From Deltaproteobacteria bacterium GWC2_55_46 (GTDB taxonomy: Bacteria; Desulfobacterota; GWC2-55-46), in the NCBI GenBank assembly GCA_001595385.3, contig LVEI03000002.1, forward strand, positions 1 to 51,923: 51,923 nucleotides of DNA, written 5' to 3'. Position 1 is the stretch's first letter; every line of letters begins with the position of its first letter. The position numbers and the translations under genes were made by a program. The notes under the pieces are model-generated. The model saw only the letters and a list, made by a program, of their open reading frames with translations. It did no database searches and had not been told where the DNA came from. This document shows positions 31,231-39,280 of the stretch, piece by piece.

Positions 31231-32442
31231 ATGAAATATATAATCTTGATAGGCGATGGCATGGCCGATAGCCCCATAGCCGAGCTCGGCGGTAAAACGC
31301 CGCTTGAATACGCGAAAACGCCCAATATCGATAGATTGGCCGGGGCAGGCAAGCTCGGCCTCTTCAGAAGCGTCCCGGATGGCTTCTCACCTGGAAGCGA
31401 TGTCGCGAACTTAAGCGTCCTCGGCTACCATCCGGCAAAGTACTATACTGGCAGGGCCCCGCTTGAGGCCGCCTCCATCGGGGTAAAGCTCGGCCCCACG
31501 GATATAGCCTTCAGGTGCAACATGGTAACGCTCATCGAGAAGGACGGCGCTGCCATCATGGGAGACTATAGCGCCGGCCATATAACGACAGAGGACGCCA
31601 GCGAAATAGTCCTTGACCTCGACAAGGCCCTCTCCAATGAGGGTGTGCGCTTCTATCCAGGCACGAGTTACAGGCACCTTATGGTCTGGAAGGATGGGGC
31701 AAAGGATTTAAAGACCACCCCTCCGCATGATATCTCTGATAAGGCTATAGATAGCCATCTGCCAAAGGGCAAGGGCGCGGAGAAGCTCGTAAGGCTTATG
31801 GAGCTATCAAGAGCGGTACTAAAGGAGCACCCGGTAAATAAGAGAAGGGTGGCTGCCGGGAAAAAGCCGGCTACATCCATTTGGCTCTGGGGGCAGGGGA
31901 GCGCCCCGGCCATGCCTACGCTTAAGGAGAGGTTCGGAGTCGACGGGGCCATCATATCGGCGGTTGACCTCATGAAGGGCATAGGCATATACGCCGGGCT
32001 CGAGGTCCTGAAGGTCCCCGGGGCGACAGGCTATATAGATACCAATTACGACGGCAAGGCAGAGGCCGCCATCAAGGCTCTTGAGAAGGGTGACTTCGTT
32101 TGCGTCCATATCGAGGCCCCGGACGAGGCAGGGCACAACGGCAACTTGAAGGACAAGCTCCAGGCCATAGAGGACTTCGACGCAAAGATAGTCGGGCCGG
32201 TATTAAAGGGCGCTGAGCGCTTAGGCGATTACGTCGTCATGGTGCTGCCTGACCACCCGACGCCGATAGCCATAAAGACCCATACCCCTGACGCGGTCCC
32301 GTTCGTCCTCTACAGGAGCGGCATGTCAGGCGGCACGGTCAAGTATTGCGAGAGGAACGCCAAGGCTTCGGGCGTGGTCGTGGATGACTGCGCCGCCCTC
32401 GCCGAAGAGTTCTACGGAAAGGCCGAGAAGGCGCTCGCCTGA
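31231..32442 (+). CDS. ApgM-family metalloenzyme, probable homoserine kinase
   Basis: The 403-residue protein belongs to the archaeal-type cofactor-independent phosphoglycerate mutase family: MKYIILIGDGMADSPIAELGGKTPLEYAKTPNID, the nucleophile S62 in DVANLSVLGY, and metal ligands in DEAGHNG and the DHPTPI segment. A subgroup (TIGR02535) encoded with hom and thrC is proposed to be a homoserine kinase, needed to supply phosphohomoserine. hom and thrC are directly upstream and no GHMP-type thrB is seen here, so I favour that role over glycolysis. The ATG at 31231 starts the conserved core; the longer frame lies in the repeat element. Confidence 0.85.
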   Translation: MKYIILIGDGMADSPIAELGGKTPLEYAKTPNIDRLAGAGKLGLFRSVPDGFSPGSDVANLSVLGYHPAKYYTGRAPLEAASIGVKLGPTDIAFRCNMVTLIEKDGAAIMGDYSAGHITTEDASEIVLDLDKALSNEGVRFYPGTSYRHLMVWKDGAKDLKTTPPHDISDKAIDSHLPKGKGAEKLVRLMELSRAVLKEHPVNKRRVAAGKKPATSIWLWGQGSAPAMPTLKERFGVDGAIISAVDLMKGIGIYAGLEVLKVPGATGYIDTNYDGKAEAAIKALEKGDFVCVHIEAPDEAGHNGNLKDKLQAIEDFDAKIVGPVLKGAERLGDYVVMVLPDHPTPIAIKTHTPDAVPFVLYRSGMSGGTVKYCERNAKASGVVVDDCAALAEEFYGKAEKALA

Positions 32443-32463
32443 GAGGTTTTTAAAAGTCTCCAT

Positions 32464-32495
32464 AAGGCCCGCAAAGAGCTTGCGGGCCTTTTTTA
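32464..32495 (+). terminator. Terminator after the threonine operon
   Basis: GGCCCGCAA and TTGCGGGCC form a 9-bp perfect stem with loop AGAGC, followed by a run of six T. It closes the lipA/alaC/hom/thrC/ApgM-like group. Confidence 0.9.
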
Positions 32496-32516
32496 CAGGA
32501 TGGGTTCTTATCAGAG

Positions 32517-33410
32517 ATGAGCCGTAAGATGAAAAAAGCCGGTTACGCCGTCCTCGCCTTTATATCCATTCTTGTAGTCCTTTATCTGGTCTTCATCCCA
32601 GGTGTCTCCAATCTCAAGAAAGAGAACCCGAAGAAGACCGCCATGATGGAGTACAGGGAGGCGGAGTGGGCGGCCAAGAAAAAGAAGCGGAAGATCTACC
32701 AGGTATGGGTGCCCTATTCCAGGATATCGCCTTACATGACCAAGGCGGTCATATTGGCGGAGGATGACAAGTTCTGGAGCCACGAAGGCTTTGACTTCGA
32801 GGCGATGCAGAAGGCCATTGAAAAGGACCTTAAGGCCGGCAAACTCAAAGCAGGCGGGTCTACGATAAGCCAGCAGCTCGCCAAGAACCTCTACCTCCGG
32901 CCGACCAAGTCGCCGGTAAGGAAGGTGAGGGAGGCTGTCATCACCTGGAAGCTCGAACGGACGCTCTCCAAGCGGCGCATACTTGAGCTTTATCTTAACG
33001 TGGCCGAATGGGGCGATGGGGTCTTCGGGGTGGAGGCCGCATCCCGCCACCACTTCGGCAAATCAGCCGCTGAGCTTACGCCGATGGAGGCCGCGAGGCT
33101 CGCCGTAGTGCTCCCTAATCCGAGGAGGCTTAACGCCTCGGGTACACAGGGCTTTGTCGATAGAAGGGCAAATCTCATCTATAGCATCATGGTCAGGCGC
33201 GGCATCGTGATACAGGAGTTTGAGGAGATCGAGGCCGAGCCAGCGATAGAGATCCCTGCCCAGCCAGAACAGGCGGCAGACCAGGGGCAGCCCGTTGAAC
33301 CTGCCCCTGCGGATCCTTTAGAGGCAGATGCAGAGCCTGTACCTGCCCCTGAGCCTGCCTCACAGAGCTTTCCCAACCCTGGGACTGACGCCGTCCCGCA
33401 AGGGAATTGA
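32517..33410 (+). CDS. mtgA: Monofunctional peptidoglycan glycosyltransferase
   Basis: This 297-residue enzyme of family GT51 polymerises lipid II glycan strands in the periplasm, with one N-terminal membrane anchor (residues 9-29). Catalytic E82 lies in ILAEDDKFWSHEGFD; GGSTISQQLAKNLYL (113-127) and RKVREAVITWKLERTLSKRRILELYLNVAEWG follow in family order. The transpeptidase domain is absent. The last 60 residues are an unusual Pro/Glu/Ala-rich tail (EPAPADPLEADAEPVPAPEP), probably disordered, that is not typical for MtgA. Confidence 0.93.
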   Translation: MSRKMKKAGYAVLAFISILVVLYLVFIPGVSNLKKENPKKTAMMEYREAEWAAKKKKRKIYQVWVPYSRISPYMTKAVILAEDDKFWSHEGFDFEAMQKAIEKDLKAGKLKAGGSTISQQLAKNLYLRPTKSPVRKVREAVITWKLERTLSKRRILELYLNVAEWGDGVFGVEAASRHHFGKSAAELTPMEAARLAVVLPNPRRLNASGTQGFVDRRANLIYSIMVRRGIVIQEFEEIEAEPAIEIPAQPEQAADQGQPVEPAPADPLEADAEPVPAPEPASQSFPNPGTDAVPQGN

Positions 33411-33444
33411 AGTCCTGGCAAGTTCATCTCAAGACAATCATTTT

Positions 33445-33477
33445 CCCCTTGCCTTTCAAAGTGAGGGGATTTTTTTG
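33445..33477 (+). terminator. Weak terminator after mtgA
   Basis: CCCCT (33445-33449) and AGGGG (33464-33468) flank a 14-nt loop, followed by ATTTTTTTG. The stem is short, but the T-run is good and the place is right. Confidence 0.5.
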
Positions 33478-33600
33478 TCTTTAAAATAGAACCCTCTAAG
33501 CCGCACGGCAGCGCGGAGAAAGGTTTTGAGAGAAAAACATATATTATTATCAAATAGTTACACAGGTTACCTCATGCTTTTTCTTCCTGCCATCATCCCA

Positions 33601-33629
33601 TTGACATCTTAAGCAAGCTGGGCTATTAT
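33601..33629 (+). promoter_or_regulatory. lexA promoter
   Basis: TTGACA (33601-33606) and TATTAT (33624-33629) are 17 bp apart, close to the vegetative consensus. The start codon of lexA lies only 21 bp beyond the -10, so the leader is about 14 nt and has no clear ribosome site. Confidence 0.8.
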
Positions 33630-33649
33630 AGGGTAACATATATTACCCT
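33630..33649. promoter_or_regulatory. Probable LexA operator AGGGTAACATATATTACCCT
   Basis: A 20-bp palindrome (arms AGGGTAA and TTACCCT, spacer CATATA) sits between the -10 element and the ATG of lexA. Autoregulation is the rule for lexA genes, so this is very likely the SOS box of this organism. Its sequence differs from the E. coli and Bacillus boxes. Confidence 0.75.
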
Positions 33650-34264
33650 ATGGAAAACACACTTACATCACGGCAGAAAGAGATACTGGACTTCCTCCGT
33701 GGGTTCATAAGGGAGGCGGGCTACCCGCCTTCCTTGAGGGACATCTGTGCGAGGTTCGGCATAAGCGGGCCAAAGAACGCGGCAAAACACCTCGACGCGC
33801 TCGTGAAAAAGGGCTTCATAAAAAGGGCGGCCGGGGCCTCGCGGGCTATAGAACTGCTCGACCCGTGGATACGGGACGGTGTTTCCATCCCTATAGCCGG
33901 AAGGGTCAGGGCAGGCGCCCCACAACAGGCTGTCGAGGATATCATGGGCCATGTCGTGCTCGACGAGCGCTTTTTCAAGTGCAGGGAGGCATTTCTCCTT
34001 AAGGTGGAAGGGGAGAGCATGGTCGGCGCCGGGATATCAGACGGGGACTTCGTTGTCGTCCGCCCACAGCCGGATGCCCTGGATGGAGAGATAGTCGTGG
34101 CCCTCGTAAATAACGAGGCGACGGTCAAGAGGTTTTCGAGGAGCGGCAAAAAGATGATATTAAAGCCGGAGAACCCGACGATGGCGCCTATCGAAGTATG
34201 CGAGGGGAACGAGTTTTCTATCGTGGGCAAGGTCATATCGGTAATAAGGCGGCTTGAGAGATGA
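33650..34264 (+). CDS. lexA: SOS repressor LexA
   Basis: LexA represses DNA-damage genes and cleaves itself when RecA is active. The 204-residue protein has the winged HTH (REAGYPPSLRDICARFGISGPKNAAKHLDALVKKGFI), the cleavage site A88-G89 (RVRAGAPQ), the nucleophile S123 (EGESMVG) and lysine K160 (TVKRF), so it is intact. It is the first gene of an overlapping operon with an unknown 77-residue protein and dinB. The palindrome before its ATG is the likely target. Confidence 0.97.
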   Translation: MENTLTSRQKEILDFLRGFIREAGYPPSLRDICARFGISGPKNAAKHLDALVKKGFIKRAAGASRAIELLDPWIRDGVSIPIAGRVRAGAPQQAVEDIMGHVVLDERFFKCREAFLLKVEGESMVGAGISDGDFVVVRPQPDALDGEIVVALVNNEATVKRFSRSGKKMILKPENPTMAPIEVCEGNEFSIVGKVISVIRRLER

Positions 34265-34494
34265 AGCTCGGCGAGCCTGTAAAGGTCGTGGCGGTCTTTG
34301 ACAAGGGGCTTAAGCCAGCCAAGTTCAAGTGGCGCGGGCGCGTATACGGTATCAAGGATATAACCTATACCTGGGCCTCCAGGGACGGGAGCGCCAAGAT
34401 ACTCCATTTCTCCGTCTCCGACGGTTCATCCCTCTACGAGCTTGCCTACAACCAGTCTACGCTCAAGTGGTCCCTTGAAGAGGTCCTGCCGTGA
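34261..34494 (+). CDS. Hypothetical protein of the SOS operon (77 aa)
   Basis: The 77-residue protein overlaps lexA by four bases (ATGA) and dinB by four, so all three are translated together. It is beta-rich (VKVVAVFDKGLKPAKFKWRGRVYGIKDITYTWASRDG... KILHFSVSDGSSLYELAY), with no cysteines or membrane segment. Small proteins of this look (DUF6504-like) are encoded beside error-prone polymerases in other bacteria; I infer a role in translesion synthesis or its control, but the function is not known. Confidence 0.7.
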   Translation: MKLGEPVKVVAVFDKGLKPAKFKWRGRVYGIKDITYTWASRDGSAKILHFSVSDGSSLYELAYNQSTLKWSLEEVLP

Positions 34495-35729
34495 CGCCCG
34501 TTATAATGCACGTCGACATGAACGCCTTTTTCGCCTCGGTCGAGCAGCAGGCCAACACGTCCTTGCGCGGGAAACCGATAGCCGTCATAGGCTCGGCGCA
34601 GAGGACGGTGGTGACGACCGCCTCATACGAGGCCAGGAAGTTCGGAGTAAAGACCGGGATGAACAAGGCCGAGGCAAAAAGGGCCTGCCCGCCGCTCATA
34701 TTCGTTATCGGGGACAACAGGAAGTATATGGATACCTCCGTATGTATGCTGGAGATATTGAAGTCGTTCTCCCCGAAGGTCGAGGCATACTCGATAGACG
34801 AGGCCTTCGTCGATATAACCGGCTGCTCATCGGCCTTCGGACCTCCGTCAGTTATCGCGGCCTCGGTGAAGGCACGGATAAGGGCGGAGATAGGTAGCCT
34901 CCTTACCTGCTCGGTAGGCATAGCCCCAAATAAGCTACTCGCAAAGCTCGCTTCTGACATGAAAAAGCCCGACGGCCTGGTAATAATCGGCGAGGAGGAT
35001 GTGCCTTCTCTCCTCGAAGGGCTGCCCGTCGGAGAGCTCTGGGGTATAGGCCCCAGGCTTACCGCGCAGCTCAACGCCATGGGTATAGCGACCTGCGGAG
35101 AGCTCGGAAGGGCACCGGCCAGTATCCTCAGGGAGCGCTTCGGCATAATAGGCGAGAGGCTTAAAGATATGGGGCAGGGGATATACGGAAGCGTGGTGGT
35201 CCCGATAGGGCAGGAAGAGGAGGCCAAGAGCGTGGGCCATTCGATGACACTGCCGGCCGACGTAGCCGACAGGGCGGCCATAAGGAAATACATACTCAAG
35301 CTATCTGAGATGGTCGGCGCCAGGGCGCGCGAGCATAATTTAAAGGGCAGAAAGGTCTGCCTTACGGTGAGGTATCCTGACTTTTATACCTTCTCAAGGC
35401 AGAAGACCCTTGCAGAGCCCACCAACGACACGCGCGCCATATATGCCTGGGTCCTTGGCATACTGGAGGCGATACGCTTGAGGACGGCTGTGCGGCTCCT
35501 GGGTGTTTCGATATCGGATATGGTCAAATCCAGCCTGCAGATACCGCTTTTCGAGGAGGACCGCGCTCGCGAGAGGCTCCTTTCGGCCATGGACGCGGTG
35601 AACAGGTCTTTCGGGGGATCGACCATTACATGGGCAACGCTCCTGGAGGAGGACCCCTGGGAGGAAAGGAGCGGTGTCATCTCGCCGTCCTGGAGGCCTG
35701 AGGGTGTAAAAAGGGTGAACGTGAAGTGA
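34491..35729 (+). CDS. dinB: DNA polymerase IV
   Basis: This Y-family polymerase copies past DNA lesions with low fidelity. The 412-residue sequence has the first metal site (D9 in VIMHVDMNAFFASVE), the YEARKFGVKTGM motif, D103/E104 (AYSIDEAFVDIT), the helix-hairpin-helix (LWGIGPRLTAQLNAMGI) and a little-finger domain. The last 30 residues do not contain an obvious beta-clamp peptide. It starts with GTG overlapping the upstream gene, and is presumably induced with lexA under SOS control. Confidence 0.96.
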   Translation: MTPVIMHVDMNAFFASVEQQANTSLRGKPIAVIGSAQRTVVTTASYEARKFGVKTGMNKAEAKRACPPLIFVIGDNRKYMDTSVCMLEILKSFSPKVEAYSIDEAFVDITGCSSAFGPPSVIAASVKARIRAEIGSLLTCSVGIAPNKLLAKLASDMKKPDGLVIIGEEDVPSLLEGLPVGELWGIGPRLTAQLNAMGIATCGELGRAPASILRERFGIIGERLKDMGQGIYGSVVVPIGQEEEAKSVGHSMTLPADVADRAAIRKYILKLSEMVGARAREHNLKGRKVCLTVRYPDFYTFSRQKTLAEPTNDTRAIYAWVLGILEAIRLRTAVRLLGVSISDMVKSSLQIPLFEEDRARERLLSAMDAVNRSFGGSTITWATLLEEDPWEERSGVISPSWRPEGVKRVNVK

Positions 35730-35823
35730 TCACAGGGAACCTTAAAAAATTGTTTTTTACCCAGAAAGACGGCTTTGCTTGTAAAACGATTTTACCCCGA
35801 GCCCCGGTTTTTCGTAAGCCGGA

Positions 35824-35937
35824 TTGACAACCCTGAAAACTGTGTTAAAGTTTTTTCAGGCGCGACTCACTGGAAGAGTTGTTGCTGTTCCCCCTCCTTG
35901 GCCGGGAGTCTAATAGACTCCCGGCCCTTTTATTTTG
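35824..35937 (+). ncRNA. Candidate small RNA with own promoter and terminator
   Basis: TTGACA (35824-35829) with TAAAGT (35846-35851) 16 bp on, then about 50 nt without a coding frame and a strong terminator at 35900. The transcript would be about 80 nt and contains a C-rich unpaired CCCCCTCC run, a feature of regulators that pair with ribosome sites. It may equally be a dinB terminator alone. Confidence 0.4.
35900..35937 (+). terminator. Strong terminator before deaD
   Basis: GGCCGGGAGTC and GACTCCCGGCC form an 11-bp perfect stem with loop TAATA, followed by TTTTATTTT. It isolates the SOS operon from the helicase gene. Confidence 0.9.
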
Positions 35938-35975
35938 TCCATTAAAAAACCCTCTTTAAAACTTAGGGTATTCCT

Positions 35976-36005
35976 TTGCCAAACCGTCTGTTTTTATGTT
36001 ATATT
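35976..36005 (+). promoter_or_regulatory. Candidate promoter of deaD
   Basis: TTGCCA (35976-35981) and TATATT (36000-36005) with an 18-bp spacer. This leads to a start near 36012 and a leader of about 40 nt before the TTG at 36051. The longer open frame beginning at 35976 would include the promoter, which argues against it. Confidence 0.55.
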
Positions 36006-36050
36006 ATACAATTGACATACAAAGCTGGTAAAAAGGAGATTGCAGGCAAA

Positions 36051-37655
36051 TTGGAAAGCAAGGAAAAGAAGGGTTTTAACGATTTCAGCTTATCAAGCGA
36101 GGTCCTGAAAGCGATCGGCTCGATGGGGTTTGAGGAGCCTACCCCGATACAGGCAAAGACGATACCGGTGCTCCTTGCGAATAAGGACATAATAGGACAG
36201 GCACAGACCGGTACAGGAAAGACGGCGGCCTTCGGCATACCGATAGTCGAAAAGATAGAGCGGGGGCTTAACGCTGTTCAGGCTATAATACTCGCCCCCA
36301 CAAGGGAGCTTGCCATACAGGCTGCCGAGGAGATGAATAAGCTCGGGGCGTTCAAGAGGGTCCACGCGTTGCCTGTCTATGGCGGCACCTCGATAGAAAG
36401 GCAGATAAAGGCCCTCGCCAAGGGGGTCCATGTGGTCGTAGGCACGCCGGGCAGGGTGCTCGACCACATCGAGCGCAAGACCCTCAAGCTCAAGGACGTA
36501 AAGATGGTCGTCCTTGACGAAGCGGATGAGATGCTCGATATGGGCTTCGTCGACGACATCACCAGGATATTGAAGGAGACCCCGGATAGCAGGCAGACGC
36601 TCCTTTTCTCGGCCACCATGCCGGAAGAGGTCCTGAGGATATCCAAGCGCTACATGAAGACCCCTGAGCGCATACGCATAGCCTCCGACACGCTCACGGC
36701 CTCCAAGATAAAACAGATAGTCTACGAGGTCAGGAACTCTGATAAGCTGGACGCGCTTTCAAGGCTCATCGACTTCGACGCCGAAGGGATGTTCCTCGTA
36801 TTCTGCCACACCAAGAGGGAAGTCGACGAGGTAGTGACTCACTTGAGGCTCCGGGGCTACGATGCTGACGCCATGCACGGGGACTACACCCAGGCTCAGA
36901 GGGAGGCGGTCCTCAAGAAGTTCAGGGCATCAAAGGTGGACATACTCGTGGCGACGGACGTCGCCGCGCGCGGCCTCGATATAAGCAACATCTCCCACGT
37001 GGTAAACTATTCGATACCCCAGAACCCTGAATCATACGTGCACAGGATCGGGCGCACGGGAAGGGCCGGCAGGGAAGGGATCGCCATAACCTTCGTCACT
37101 CCAAGGGAAGACCGCCAGCTCCGGCAGATACAGGCCGCCTCGAAGGCCGTTATAAAAAGGGGCAAGCTCCCAAGCAGGGAAGAGGTCATGGGCGCGAGGA
37201 TAACCTCGCTTGAAGAGAAGATAAACGTATTCATCGACGACAAGGGCTTCAACAAGTTCCTTGCCCTGGCCGAGCGGCTCTCCGAGAAGATAAAGCCGGT
37301 CGAAGCGCTGGCCGCGCTCCTTAAGTTCCAGTTCGAGGGCTTTGAAAAGCCTTCCGCCGAGCAGCCTGAGGCCGTTTCATTGGACGATACCGGCGCCTCT
37401 CCGGGTATGGCAAGGCTGTTCCTGACCATCGGCAAGGAACAGGGGGTAAGCCAGGCCGATATCATAACCGCCATCTCAAAGAAGGCTGACCTTCCCAGGC
37501 AGCAGATAAAGAAGGTAAGCATATTCGATACGTTCACCTTTGTCGAGGTGCCGAGGAACACGGCTGAGAAGGTCATCGAGTACCTGCACCGCTCGATAAT
37601 CTCCGGAAGAAAGGTCGCCGTGGCGCCGGCAAAGCCCAAGGCTTTCGGGAGATAA
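36051..37655 (+). CDS. deaD: DEAD-box RNA helicase (DeaD/CsdA type)
   Basis: This ATP-dependent RNA helicase probably helps ribosome assembly and RNA turnover, especially in the cold. From the likely TTG start the protein is 534 residues. Motifs in order: GFEEPTPIQ (Q), AQTGTGKT (I), PTRELA, TPGR, DEAD (II), SAT (III), TDVAARGLD (V) and HRIGRTGRAG (VI). The C-terminal 75 residues (ARLFLTIGKEQGVSQADIITAISKKADLPRQQIKKVSIFDTFTFVEVP) form a DbpA-type RNA-binding domain. Start choice is uncertain: AAGGAG stands 12 bases before TTG 36051, and the upstream frame overlaps the promoter. Confidence 0.93.
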   Translation: MESKEKKGFNDFSLSSEVLKAIGSMGFEEPTPIQAKTIPVLLANKDIIGQAQTGTGKTAAFGIPIVEKIERGLNAVQAIILAPTRELAIQAAEEMNKLGAFKRVHALPVYGGTSIERQIKALAKGVHVVVGTPGRVLDHIERKTLKLKDVKMVVLDEADEMLDMGFVDDITRILKETPDSRQTLLFSATMPEEVLRISKRYMKTPERIRIASDTLTASKIKQIVYEVRNSDKLDALSRLIDFDAEGMFLVFCHTKREVDEVVTHLRLRGYDADAMHGDYTQAQREAVLKKFRASKVDILVATDVAARGLDISNISHVVNYSIPQNPESYVHRIGRTGRAGREGIAITFVTPREDRQLRQIQAASKAVIKRGKLPSREEVMGARITSLEEKINVFIDDKGFNKFLALAERLSEKIKPVEALAALLKFQFEGFEKPSAEQPEAVSLDDTGASPGMARLFLTIGKEQGVSQADIITAISKKADLPRQQIKKVSIFDTFTFVEVPRNTAEKVIEYLHRSIISGRKVAVAPAKPKAFGR

Positions 37656-37669
37656 GGGCATCCGCATCC

Positions 37670-37704
37670 AACAAAAAGGCCCTGGTTTCCCAGGGCCTTT
37701 TGTT
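37670..37704. terminator. Bidirectional terminator between convergent genes
   Basis: AACAAAAAGGCCCTGG and the complementary CCAGGGCCTTTTGTT form a long stem with loop TTTC. With A-run and T-run on the two sides it serves deaD on the plus strand and the phospholipase gene on the minus strand, whose stop is at 37708. Confidence 0.9.
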
Positions 37705-37707
37705 ATT

Positions 37708-39249
37708 TCACCCAGTCTTTTTCCTGAAAAGGTTCTTGAGGAAGGTGATCCCCTCAGCGAAGACCGAGGCGATATCAGGCGAGAATATCTCGAATACATT
37801 CTCCTCAATGACCGCCCGATCCGGGTCGAACACAAGCTCGTCAAAGGCCTGGAGCACTTCGTTGCCGGCCAGATACGGGCTTAATGAGTGACGCTGTATG
37901 CGGTATACTTTTGTATCCGCCAGAGAGTCCAGGTAGTCGACCAGCCGCCTGTTCCTTCCGAGCCTCCGTCTGTCTACACCTTCTCCCGGTCCGATGAACT
38001 CCATCAGCAGGCCGGTCCTGAAACGCCTTATCGACCTCAGGAGCTTTAAGTCCCGGAGCGAGCATGCCTCCCATGAGATATTCAATTCAGTATCGAGGCC
38101 CATGGACCTGTTCGTGCCATTGGCCGAACCGATCGTCAGGAACCTGTCGTCCACTATCATGAGCTTTGAATGTATGTATACCGGCACCTCTTCGCCTGCC
38201 TCGTCGAAGGCGGTAGAGTAGTAGACCCCGAAGGAGTGCCCCATGCGCCTGGCCGTCTGCCTGAGCACGCTCAGTATGCGCGATTGCAGGAGACCGATGG
38301 ATATCGTCTCGACGAGGGCGTTCTGTTTTTTCGGGAGCATTATCACTATATTGAGCCTCGGGGCGGATATGTCCTCCATCCTTTCGGCAAGGGCGCGGTA
38401 TATGGCGTGGGAGCTTAAGTACTGGGTTTCGATGTAGATGAGCCGTTTCGCCGACCTTATGGCGTCTATGTAGAGGGCGCGTATCTCTTTTACCGGCTCA
38501 AGCTCCTTTATGAATGTCTTCCCCTGGGTCCTGCTGAGGGCGGCGCGGCGCGCCGATATCTCCGAGCCGATGCCGCGCTGCAGATAATCGCCTTCCAGCG
38601 GCGCTTTGAGGCCGGGGGCAACTCCGGTAGTTACTTTCCAGCGCGCCTCGAACATCTTTGAGATGGTCAGAACGAGAGGGCCGGTGAAGTAGGCCTGTAT
38701 GTCGTGGTACGGGCCGTAATGGCCGCCGTCAGGGTTTATCCTGTCGGGGTCAGTGGCGAGGTGGGCCCTGGTGTCCCATCTTCCGGCGCAGATGTCCATG
38801 CCGCCAAGGAAGGCTATTGTACCGTCTATCACGACGTATTTCTGGTGCTGGCTCGCTCCTATGGCGTGCTTGTCGTCGAAGCGGAAGTGAAGGCGTTCGC
38901 TGGTGGACCAGTTGAAGACCAGCTCCTGCATCCATTCGCGCTCGTGCATGAAGATAAGGCTGAAGTCCCAGGCGAGTATGTAGACCCTTAGCTCCGGGTT
39001 CTTCCTGCAGAGCAGGTCCAGGAACCTGAGCATCCTTACTTCGCGCCTCGCGTGCCGGGCCTCTGCCCCGCGCAGGAGCTGTACCTCGCTGTCGAACTGC
39101 CATCCAGAGATAATTATGTACTTCCGGGCCTTGAGGGCAGCGCGGTAGAAGGCGGTGTAGTACTCGCCGCCGTCCACGTAGACGCCCGCTTCATTGACGC
39201 CAGAGTTCTCAAAGCAGTTGCGGCCGGGCTTCAGTATCCTGGCCCACAT
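37708..39249 (-). CDS. Phospholipase D-family protein
   Basis: This 513-residue protein has two HKD motifs: H135-K137-D142 (HQKYVVIDGT) and H360-K362-D367 (HSKLMIVDD), the double signature of phospholipase D/cardiolipin synthase enzymes that form a covalent phospho-histidine. It lacks an obvious signal peptide or membrane segment, which points to PLD rather than the integral cardiolipin synthase. The region is encoded with the EEP phosphatase next door (31 bp gap), a pair also found together in other bacteria; they may act together on lipids or nucleic acids. Confidence 0.9.
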   Translation of the reverse strand: MWARILKPGRNCFENSGVNEAGVYVDGGEYYTAFYRAALKARKYIIISGWQFDSEVQLLRGAEARHARREVRMLRFLDLLCRKNPELRVYILAWDFSLIFMHEREWMQELVFNWSTSERLHFRFDDKHAIGASQHQKYVVIDGTIAFLGGMDICAGRWDTRAHLATDPDRINPDGGHYGPYHDIQAYFTGPLVLTISKMFEARWKVTTGVAPGLKAPLEGDYLQRGIGSEISARRAALSRTQGKTFIKELEPVKEIRALYIDAIRSAKRLIYIETQYLSSHAIYRALAERMEDISAPRLNIVIMLPKKQNALVETISIGLLQSRILSVLRQTARRMGHSFGVYYSTAFDEAGEEVPVYIHSKLMIVDDRFLTIGSANGTNRSMGLDTELNISWEACSLRDLKLLRSIRRFRTGLLMEFIGPGEGVDRRRLGRNRRLVDYLDSLADTKVYRIQRHSLSPYLAGNEVLQAFDELVFDPDRAVIEENVFEIFSPDIASVFAEGITFLKNLFRKKTG

Positions 39250-39280
39250 TTTAGTACCTCCGGAAAAAAAACTTTTTCCG

